From positions 81,024 through 145,023 of the forward strand of contig BQKZ01000159.1 in assembly GCA_036244855.1 (NCBI GenBank): DNA of 64,000 bases. Direction: 5' to 3'. The notes under the pieces were generated by a model that made no database searches, was not told where the DNA came from, and worked only from the letters and a program-made list of their open reading frames with translations. This document shows, in pieces, positions 40,748-52,900 of the stretch. Both the position numbers and the translations under genes were made by a program. This stretch comes from Temnopleurus reevesii (taxonomy: Eukaryota > Echinodermata > Echinoidea > Temnopleuroida > Temnopleuridae). Each line of letters opens with the position of its first letter. Within the stretch, counting starts at the first letter, position 1.

Positions 40748-43700
40748 TGTGGGTGGGGGTGGGGATTCAGGCAAGATATGGGTTAAGTTTAGGGACCATT
40801 GGTAATGGGAATATTATTAGGGGTAAATAAAAGGAGGGTGAGATACCAGGCGGTGATTAAAAATTGATCAGGTGGAAAAAATAATGTTCAATTATCATTA
40901 TACTCTGGACATGATGCACTGAAAACACGATGTACCCTTTTTCTGTAATATCAAGCGGGTCATGGTACAATAGATGTATACGCGGCTATTGAACTCTGCC
41001 GACATAACAATCACAAATCAATTGTAATTTCAATAGAATTACAAAGGAGCGTTGGATTGGCACTCGACTTAGTTTTACGGAAATATATCTAAATCGTGTT
41101 ATAACAAAACTTGGGCTAAATTTGTACGGATTCTGTCACGATTGCAGCTGTCGCGAGTTTCAACACTGATATTTGCATAAAATACTCATTCTGAAGAAGA
41201 AGATGAAGAACACTGATATTCCAATTCAAAGTATTCATAAGCCATAAAATAATGAGTACACTGAATTATTGCTGGTAAAAATGAAATTCCCACCACTTCT
41301 TCTTGAAACTCCTTCCACCCAAGACTTCACCGATTAGGTTAATAATTCTACATATTTTACGATGTATATCATAATGATTTACTATCATCTTTCTATAGCC
41401 GTGAATTGATTTACAGAACTAACAGTTATCTCTTATGACATGATAGTTCATTCTACTGCGGAGTTACTTGAAGTCAAGCCAAAGTGAAGCCCCTCATAGC
41501 TCTTCAAGTCTGTCGCATTGGTAGCACAGCGTCCATATTTACCCTAATCATCTGCTGCCAGCTCCAATTTACAAACATCCTCTTGCATGAGCAATGATGA
41601 GGATGTTAACACCTTAAAGGATGAGAGAACATGATTGGGGAATGTTTTCACAATGACATTCAGCATTCCATAATAACTATGTTCGACTCCATGTGATTGG
41701 ACGTAATGAGAGAATGTTATTGCTTTGAATTACGAGCCCGTCTCAAACGAAGTGTTAATATAAAGGCCGACTCACAAATATACAATAAAAAAAAAGAAAA
41801 AACAAAGTGTTTTTAAAAATAAAATAAACCCAAAAAAAAAAAAAAAAAAAAAAAAAAAGAAAAAAAGAAATAAGAATAAAGAAAAAGAAAAAAAAACAAA
41901 AAAAAAACCAACAAGAAAACCAAAAAAAAAAAAAAACAAAGAAAATTTTTAATTAAAAAAAAAAATAAGAAAAATTTTTAAATTTTAAATCAACTTGCCC
42001 ACAATTATGTGCGCTAACTTGGCGTTGGTTCTAGTGGACGTGGTGAGGTTGCATTTTTGTAATGCCATGTGACATGTAGCAGCTTTGTGTAAACGTGAAA
42101 TACTGTGCCTTTATGAAAAGGTGCAATTTTGCACCCTAAACATTAGGCCACATTGCTGCATTACTTTTATCCCTGAAAGGTGCGAAGCTGTAGATCTATC
42201 AAAGAGAGAACAATGAATTACATAAAATATGATTATAAACAAAATAAACACCCATTAATTGTATTCAGGTAATATATAAACATAAATAAACATGTAGCAT
42301 GTATGATTTCATAAAGTCGTATTGATAGTAAAGTTTAATGTTGTTGTTCTGAAATAAATTTTCAGTATTTCGCTACTAAAATGACACTCCGTGTGTGCTT
42401 GTCTCACAAACGAGTTTTCACGTTTTGACGAGTAGAAAAATCCTCGTGACACAGAGTTTACACAACTGTTCCTCCATGCAGCTTTTCTTAACTTGCTGAC
42501 ACCTCATGTATGCCAACGCATGCCAGAATTTGTTTAACTTTCGTCACTCATTACCGTCATTTTAAGCCGTGGCAGTGTGACGTACTAGACCCTCGATGAA
42601 AGGTAGCTGGAGTTACGCTTCACTTGTCCTGATTTTTTTTTAAACTCTATATACATGTAGGCATTTTGTTTAAGATAATTTATTCACAACTTAATAACTA
42701 TTTTCTGTATAATGAAATATATTCCGTATTTTTAAGAACATTTCTATCTTTCGATTATTCATTTTGAATAGAACTTCTTTTTTTTTTTATTTATTTTTTT
42801 TTTTTTTAAATTTATTTTCTCTTCATGTGTTTTTTTTATTTGTCAAGCCGTTACGGAGAAGTAGAGATTTTTTTCTGGGCGCACTTTTGACAGACTTTAT
42901 TTATTTATTTAAAATCAATGGATATTGTTGTTGAGCACTGAAATAAAATTCAGCTGATTCAGAAGGGCGTGCAATATTCATTATTCTAAGTCTTTTGCTA
43001 AAACTGAAATCACCAGTATTTGATGAACTTTTTGTTGATTCTGTCTGTTTCAAGATACAATCAATTTAATATTGATCGTTTTAAACGCGCAGCCGGACGC
43101 TTATCCATCGACAGCGACGCACGATGTGAAATTCACCTTTTTGTGGGAGTCTTCGGCGAGTGGAGCGTGATCGTTAAGCTGGCACAAATTCAGGGGGGGG
43201 GGGGCTTTCTGAGCGCTGATCCATTTTCTAACTCTCTTTTTTAGATAGTAGCTTATTTCATTTTGTTGTATTTTCATACAGTTTAATTTGCAGAGGTAAT
43301 CAAAAGGGTCATATACGTTTGAAACTGTTTTGCGACAATTTAGCATGTACGAGAGTGCAGTTAGAAACGATAATTCTAATTCAAATGCTACAGGGCTGAA
43401 ATAGTTTCTTTAAGCCCATAACCTCAGTCCTCATACTTTAAGTCCTCAGGAAATGTCATATGTACAAAATGTTTCTAAAGTACAGTCATTTGAATAATGA
43501 ATAATTGAGATGTCTTATATGACACAAGGCAAATATATAATGCAATTATTTGGGCCAGAAAGGTTTTTATTCCTTCTTGAGTCTTGTATTATCCATTTAG
43601 GAAATGAGCGATTCTTGGCTGGAGGGATTCGATATGGATTTAGGAAAGAGTCGATCCATATTTCGTAAAGTGGAATTATTGATTTGATCTACATAACTTT

Positions 43701-46700
43701 CTCTCTTCTTTCTGGTCAATGTTGTACATTTCGATGGTGCGTATTCGTAATTTGATTAGAAAGAACACTGAACTACTGTAAGACACGTAACATATTTAAT
43801 GTAAAATAATTATAAATGTACTTGAATGAACAAATGGGATGTAGAAAATAAATTAGTAATACAAATCAGTTAACAATTTTCACTTGAGAGCATAAAACCG
43901 TATACAAATTCCGCCAGAGGGCCCACATTGCACATACGTAGTCCAACATGTTTGGTGTGAAACATGTTTGGTGTGAAAAATTAAGCAGAATTTCTAGTCC
44001 AAATCCGATAATGATTTGAACAGCTTTAAGTCATGGGAAATAAGACTAAGCAGATTAATCGAAATAACAAGTTACTACAAATAGAGGATGCATCAGCGAG
44101 GTAAAAATATGAACTATTTTCTAACTCTTTTCAACCTTTTCACCTTACTTGCAATTGACGCTTATACAGTGAACAGTTGGAAACACACCAGTCAATTTTT
44201 CTGGCCTTATCAGGACAATAAAAGTGATGGGAAAGCAATACGAGTTCCATATCCGACTTGTATCACTGGTATATTTTCTGGGTAGATCCTGGCTAAAAAG
44301 AACTTTGGGAATTTAACAGAATCGCTCAAATGAAGAAAATAATCATCGCTATATTCGTAAAAATACAAATTGCAAAATGTCATAATATCTTTAAACATTC
44401 GATGGAAGTTAGGAACAATATTTTATGGATGTAGAGATGATATCAGAAGCCTTTAATGACAGGATGTTAATGGGGAATTAACCTCAGACATTAATGAACG
44501 GAAAAAGAAACAATGTGAAACTTTGAGCAAAATCTGACGACCAATTCAAAAGTTATGAATTGTGGAATTCTTGATTTATGTCTGCCAACGTCTTTACAAT
44601 TTTTCTTCATTCACTGAAAGCACATTAATGTCTGGGTTGAGTGATTTTTTAAACTATTTAGTTCAAAACAGTATTTCTAAGGAATATAGAGGATAATGTT
44701 TAAAGGATTTTCTTTTTGCCAAAAACAAGCTTTGTTCATTTGCCTGTCAAGAAGCCTGGAATATGTGTAACGATTAAAAATCGTTGATCAATACCGGTAT
44801 TAAAGCACGATGAACTGACGACCTGTCCTTAAAGGGGAACTACACTCAGACATTAAATTGCTATCATTAAATGAAGAAAAATAAGATGAACAAACTGTGA
44901 AAATTTGAGCAAAATCTGATAATCCATTCAAAAGTTATGAATTTTCAAAGTTTTGATTTACACCCCTCATGGGCTCCTTAAATTGGCAAACGTACAGGCA
45001 CAAAATGGCTGCCAACATGGAGAACTCTCCATTCACTTTGTACACAAAATTTCACATTTTCCTCTTTTTCCTGAAAAGTAGACAAAATTTTGCTTCTTCG
45101 GTTTAATATATTATAGCCACATTAATTCTGCCAGCATTCCAGAAAGAACGGGGTTGGTTCCTCATATGAAATATGATGTTGATCCATTTTCAATAGATTT
45201 ATATGCAAAGTGAATGAGGGGTTCTCCATGTATGACATCACAGATTATGGTAATTAGCTATACCCATGCCAATTCAAGAATGCCCAGCACAGTTGGAAAT
45301 GATAACTTTGAAAATTCATAACTTCTGAACGGATTATCCAATTTTGCTCAAATTTTCACAGTTTGTTCATCTGATGTTTCTTCATTTACTGACAGTTCAT
45401 TATCATCTGGGTGTTGTTCCCCGTTAAAGTGTTGACACATATTTTCATGCATGAAATCCTTCGAAGCGATTAGTGAATATGATCTCAGGTAGACTGAATC
45501 AGCATTGCATGGATTGTATTTTTTTTTTCAGATATAGATCACAACTATCTTACTATCTTTTGATCTTATTAAAAACTTAATCATAATAATATTCAAATTT
45601 GTATCATTAAACTCACTTCTTCTCGAAAATGTGTTTCCATCAGCCCCAATGTGCCTTCCTGATTCGGTCACGTGAGGGGACTCCTCTACCCCTTGCCCTT
45701 TAACATAAAATGTGAATTGAAAAGATTAAAATTCCGCATGTTTTCGCATATCAATTCCATATGAACAATAGTAATTTCAAGTTTGAAAGGTTTGAGTTGA
45801 GTTAAGGGATAAGCTTAACGTAATAGCAATTTACTAAAGAATTAAAAACCTAAAAACAGTAATGAAAAGATGAAAGCTGACTCAGACTTCATGAAGATCA
45901 TACTCACTAATCACAATCAAACATAAAAAGAAAAAAATACTGCTGCACTTCAAAACTCGAAATATATTTGCATCCCAGTATTTATTCAAGGACTAATAAT
46001 TCAATTTACCATCATTTTTTCTAGATGTCACAGGAAATTACACAAAATGACAAAACATGAGCACACTATCTAATATTTATTGTCAAAAAAATTATCTGCC
46101 GTCACTTAAGGGGCAGTTCCCTTGACGGCCTCCGAAAATACCCCTGGACCGAAAACCACCGTACAGATTATTATCGTTATCTTTCCTAGACGGAAAATAC
46201 AATAAATAAGCTAAGGACTATAGAGATTGACTAGAAGACGGCCGGTTTGCCTTGTCCAATTGAAAACGGCGGTTATTTACTAGCTAAACACCGACAAACA
46301 ACAAATACGTGTTAATGAGGTGTACATTTAAACTTGACACATTTTCCTTATTTTCTATCATACCTAATGCTAAATGATGCAACATTTAAGTCTTACCTGT
46401 TGAAAAATTTTGCATTTTGACAATAAGTTTATAATCGCTGAGAGTAAACTGTGCCATTTCAATGTTGTTAACACCTTCCAAAGAATCGTCCCCATACTGC
46501 CATACAAAGTTTACATCAGCTGTAGTGTATCCATCTAGAATATAAACAAAAAATCAGTTAAACAGTAACAAAAAATGCAGAACACTTTGTTTATTCTATA
46601 AACAAAATATTGAGAAAAATTATATGTCCTGATGCCATTTTTTTCTTCATAGTTCAGAATCTGCTAGAGAGAAAACGACATAAAGTACATGTAGTTGTAA

Positions 46701-46922
46701 AAATGTTGTGTTGATATTCTAACTGTTAAATTTTTTTAGTGAAATAGTTTTTGCTTTATGCTAACATGGGCGAGCACTGATTGACAGTGCGTTTCATAGA
46801 TACTGTGCAAAAAATCACAGGCATATTAGGGTAGTAATCGAACCAACAATCTCTTGATGTCTTAACCACTAGACCACCCAGAGCTGATGGCTGAGGCGGG
46901 CTCTTTCTCAGCATCTCGGAAA

Positions 46923-46958
<36 letters not shown>

Positions 46959-49900
46959 TTATACAAAATCATATCCGTTCAAATGCAGGTAGAAAAAGCA
47001 AATTTACATTTGCAATGGGGGATTTCGAAATGAAATAAAAGCGTCAAAGAATATCATGAGCCCTCGATATATAATTCCTATCCACTTTTTTGTTTACCAA
47101 GCTAACTCCATTTCATCAACAGAATCCTGGCCGTCCTTGGGTTAATGCAGAGTGGATTATTTATGTGGTCAACACATGAAGGGGCACTGGTTATATTTTG
47201 AGTGGCTGGGCAAGGCGAAGACATGTAATCATTTGGTAATTTGCTCATTACTTTACTGCAAATTAATTGATATACACGTTACAGAGAATGGTAAAAGTAT
47301 AGCATATTGAAATAAAGTTGCTACGAAATTCTGATTTGAATATGCCAGTGACTCGGCAACCATCACACATTTTGTTGAAATTGCATACATATTTTGTTTA
47401 TTAAGTACTTTTCAATTAAGATGATTATTCATCTTATGACAAATAAATGTTATGTAATCTTTTTGATCTCTTTTGTCCAAAATTCAGCTGGAAACATGCA
47501 TACTGTGAATTTGGTATATTTTGCATATCAGGGCTATTGCATTGTATGTAATCGATTTGAGAACATTTCTAATTAAGCTATTTCTTTAATTCACTCGTCT
47601 TTTTATCTATAATGTAAATTGAATTCTCTAATCAACGCTCAATGTCATTGTTTTGACAGATGAGTGAACGAAAGGAACATGGAACTTAGAAAGAAAATAT
47701 GGTAGCGGTCCTACGGTAGTTACATTTAAGGCACTGGTTTTATTTGTATTCAATTACGAGTAAGTAGGCGAACAGACGTCTCATGTCCATAACACCGGTA
47801 CTGAATTAATTCCATGTTCACGTTCTAAAAACACCAATATCAATCAGGCTTTGACAGGGCTTTACTGTTACCACTGCATCTGTCTTCCACACCCTGGCAA
47901 CACTGCAATGTTTTCTTTCCGCACTCGCATAAGGCTAATTATATTGTGGTTGCCGAGTTTAAACCCCGTTCAAACCTTCCACTCATCTAGTTTCGAAAGC
48001 TGGTTTGGAAGGCCAGTTTTGACCCCATTCCGATCATAGACCCGCGAAATTAATGGATTTCAAATTCACTTCGAGTCTGCTTTACGCAAAGTGGCCCTGT
48101 TGTTGCAGACGATGGACAAACAGTTATAGATTCAAATACTTCCCGCGCAAAATTTTTCGACGTGCGTATGGATGTGCACATTTGTTTGTTGCCGCATTGT
48201 CTCTCCATACCGCGGGCACAGCGCAGCGGAAACAGCCGAATGCTTGACATATTCAGAGGGAAATTTACAACTCAAAGCCGCTTTACGAGCCTCGAAGGTT
48301 CAAACTTCCAGCTGAACTGGTTCTTGCTCATGAAAATCTCCCCCGCGAAGTGGATTTCCAAACCAGTTTGGAAGTTAAATTTCATGACCGCTAGGCTATA
48401 GTCCCATTCAAACCTCTCGTTAAATTAGTTTCTGTTAAACTGGATTCCTTTTTAAGTAGTTTAACGCCGTGTGTCTAAACGGAGTTTTAGTTGATAGTTC
48501 AGGGCATGTTGCTGGAACTGAAATCGACAATCTTCGAGCCCCACGATCTTTTTCAAGAAGAATAAAAATCTTAAACAAGCGGCTAAGTTTTGATCCGGCC
48601 CGACTTAGCTATTAGACCCCGCGAATCTAGGCCCTGAAGTCAAATTCTATGGTTCCTTTAGTAATGGGGATTACCGCTTTGATTGCATGTATCATCCAAT
48701 CATATTACTTAGTATTCTCGCAGATAAAAGATAATCGAAGGATAATCATAATGTGAAAACATTTTCTCTTATGAAGTCTAATAAAAGTGATATAAATCTT
48801 TATAGGGTGTTGTGCTCCCCCCCCCCCCCCCAAACAAAAAAGTGTCCATATTGACCTCAAGTTACTCCTAATTGTCACTTTCCATTTGATGCCATTGTTG
48901 TCCGCTCATCTCCATGAAGGTTTAATCAAACATTCGCGTTTTAATAGCAAACCTCTAGCTCTGCCAGCATTCATAGAATTTTGAAGTCGCTTATTATACA
49001 GAGAAATACAAATGGGATACACTTGACTTACTTTGAATGCATGGGAGCAGCACTCGAAATACGCACGCTATATAGCGTCAGCTATTGATAGTTTTTTTTC
49101 AGGAAAGTCGTTTAATTTCATGAATGATGGGCAGACGTTTGCTATGAATGTGTGATTGAGCTCGATAATAGATTATGAAACCAATTGTTTAATCATTTAA
49201 TCAATTATACATTATAGATGATTATACAATATACAATAGATGGGATAAGAATGGTTATAAAACATGTTCATATCTACCGTAGATTATCAAACCTCTTTCT
49301 TCTATAACCCTCTTTCTTGAGAACTTTTCTATACGTCTATTCCTATGTCTTAAAACAATGTTTTTGGATGGCAAGCTTTTACTCAAACAATAGATTATGA
49401 CTGCACCTCGTGACTTTGTTGACGAAAACGAGCTTATGTCCCTGGAGGACGTATCTGGGTAGTCACACCACCAGAATTATATTTAAAAATGGTATAGAAT
49501 GCTTTTTCTGCAGATGGTTTAATGTAATTAGAAATTAATTCATTGTAACAATCAAATAATCATTTGCTTGTCTATATGTCTGCCATGATAATAAAATAAA
49601 AAATAAAAAATATAATGAACATAACATGAAAACAAAAAAATTATTATATGCACATCATAATACAACATCACAGTATGTCATAAACATACACATAATAAAG
49701 AATAGGAAGGAGAAGGGATATACAGACAGACAGACAGAGAGAGAGAAAGACAGAGAGAGAGGGAGAGAGAAAGAGAGAGGGGGGGGGGGGTAGGGGGGCT
49801 GCTGGAAAGCCCAATATTAGCTGCACTGTAAATAATTGCAGCTGGTCTTCCTTGGAAATCAGACATTTCGCAAGCAAGATAGGAGCACTGAGTATACACG

Positions 49901-52900
49901 AGATTTTAAAAGGAATGAAATAATGGACATTTATTTATTCGAATGTCATCGACACATACAGTCAACATAGACAGTCAACATTTTCTGTTCTTATGAAAAC
50001 AGTGATAATTCATTCTTTGCACATTGTATAGCCTTTCGAAAGAAAATAATTTTGATCAGCGATGTGACTGCCCTAAGACTTTACGTATCTATTCTATAAA
50101 TTGTCACTTGTTATGGCATCAGCGGTCTTGTTGACAACTCGGAAGATCTATGCGAGTTGGAATGCATGATAGTCTGCATACCATGCGTGGTGTATTTGCA
50201 GACTTTAAACATGTACAGTCGATCATCATGATCATACGCTTTTATCAGATTGGGCTAGCTGCAGCTATTCACTATATAAAAAAAAATAAAAAGTAAATGT
50301 AAAACTAATGAATATAAAAGAGAATAAAATAGCATTACAACTTCGCCACTATTGCAATATTACCTATATTCCAAAGTCGATATAACAAGAAGAAAACAAT
50401 AACGACAAAACATAAAACGTTACCAATTTCAACTTAATTAGGAACATATATTTTATAGGAGTATTTATTGTTTTCCATCGTAGAATGAAATCAAAAGTGA
50501 AACAAGAGTATATTAGAAAAAGTATGAAATGAAAGAAACAATTTAAAGATTGAAAGATGTGAAATCAGGTAAAATATCAACATAATAAAAGAAGTTAATA
50601 TTCGTTTAAATTCGTTATGTTTTATATGAATGGATAAAAACATCGCCCCGAAATATACCCCAAATTTGTCTTGCTTATAACTAGTTTTCCAAATTCTACG
50701 AGATAAAACGAAAATTTTGTCTGTAACACTTACAACTTTCTATTTCCAGTGAACAGTTCTGTTCGTCCATGGGGTAGTGTACTAAATCCATGTTGCACGA
50801 AGCAACACTTGTGATCCTGAAATAAAATTGAAAGAAAACATTATCATCAATCATAATGCAATCCAAAGATATAAGATTTTCAGCGAAAAAACACACAAAC
50901 ATTAAAAATGGAAAAGAACGAAAGAATAAATGAACATTATGGAAGCGCCGTGCCGTAGTAGACATGGCTTTCGGTTTTCATTCAGAGACTCGCGGTTCAA
51001 GTCCCACCCAAGGGGTTAATTTCTTTTAACAAGAAACCCATTAACATTTCCCCGCACTCCATCAAGGGCAATGTTTCACCAAATCGATCTTAAAGTTACG
51101 AACGGCTTTAGGAATGACTAGAGTACGTTAACTAGTCAAATTCGCATAAGATTTTCAATAACTCAGCACTTAAAGTCGTTCTTTTATAACTTGGTGAAAT
51201 ACGGCCCTGGTTCGGTGAGTGGGTACAAAAAGGCAGGCAAAAGTTAATGCCAATGCGTCTTGTTCACTTTGCCGAGTGGAGACGTGCGCTACCGGTATAT
51301 AATTGTTTACTCTTATTTACAATCTTATGAAAATAATACTCTAAAAGCAAAATTTATCCCATATTATCTTAGATTAACATAAAATCTCTAACATCTTAGG
51401 GATTTCAGTAGGCCGATTAATCATGTTAAACGAATGCACCTGTTGAGTATGAGTTCACGAGAATCGAGGGCGCAGCAGTTTTATATCAATTATGTTTTCC
51501 CTTTGTAATAACTTTACTATTTTTGTAATTGATTGATTGTGTTTTGAAGCATTAGAGCTGGATGATGCAATGAGATTTTTGTTATTCTTTTTCAAGCGAA
51601 TCGAGCTAAAGACAGCGTTTAGAAATACTTAATTTGTGGCTATCATGAGTAGTATGCCGAAAAGAGTGAAAAGATGGTGTTGAAAATGATGATGATGATG
51701 GTGCTTGGAATGGTGGAAGTGTTTTTGGTAGCGGTGGTGATGTGCGTGGTGGTAAAAGTGGTGGTGATGGTGGTGATGGTGATGGTAATGATAATTTTGA
51801 TAGTGATTTACGTAATGGGGTTGATAAGTATGATACAAGTTAAGGAACATGTAACATAAAAGAGATACAATTAATCTTGCAATTAATTGCATCTCTTCGG
51901 TACACGTTTGCCATAGACTTACGATGAATATTCATTGCAAGTTTAATTACATTTTTTTTTGTGTTACAGGCCCAAGATGGTATCAATGTACAGTCAGCTT
52001 TATTCATAAAACACTGTCTCAGGACCATTATATATTTCGATTACCCCAAAAATTGTTAGTGTAACATAAAATGAAAGGTAAATGCATCTATATCATTGTT
52101 AATTACCTGACAAGCTATGGAAAGATCAAGGCCAAAAGGTAAATTTAATATANTATATAATGAAGACTATAAAATATGCAGCACGAAATTTTTTTTTTTA
52201 CAAATCATTGAAGATAATTATTAGAAGTACTTTTTAGGCTCAACATAGCGATGATGTAGAAGCTGTTTATGTCTAAACTGTTTTTTTTCTGAACTATAGG
52301 CCTAATATGTAATTAGTTTGAGAAATAAATATACAAGAAGAAGTGAGGTATTCAAATTATAACTTTTTAGATAAGAATGATTAAAGGTCCAGCTCTTTCG
52401 GCAGGTGGACCGACTATCTGTCTTGGTAAAGAGAGCAGCCAGTTTATTTTGTCGAATGATCTATCCAACCTGTCAGAGAATGAAACATTATGTTTGGTTC
52501 CTCCAATCACATTTTGTCATTGTAAATAAAAATTTTGAACATGTAGATACTACATAACACGTAGGGCGTGCATCCCTACTACTACAAAATGAAACTGCAC
52601 ATAACAGTTACCATCAGGTCATTTCTCAAAATGAAAAAAAAGTCTAAATAAGAACCGATATATTGAAACATGTTGCATGGGCGTTCGATTCAATTAAAGC
52701 AACAATGAGCGTTTATTTGTATTTGTATGTCTTCTCTTCGGCTATGTCACCTTTTTGGCCATTTCAACCCCATACGGACTCCTCGCAATCACTCCCAAAA
52801 TATCACAAGGTGAGTGAAATCGAGAGCACTGAACACATAAAACCAAATGAAATGTCGAATAGTCGCGTTTACTCAGCGTTCTAGAAAACCCACCGTTCGA

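Larger units (their letters stand above)
39415..46396 (-). other. Large intron with foldback elements and A-rich tracts
   Basis: No exon is seen. It contains remnants of a long foldback family (39555-40020, 44475-44642, 44833-45427), a foldback element at 40924-41100, (TG)n at 40712-40746, an A-rich low-complexity block at 41788-41990 and T-rich sequence at 42777-42840. Confidence 0.6.
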
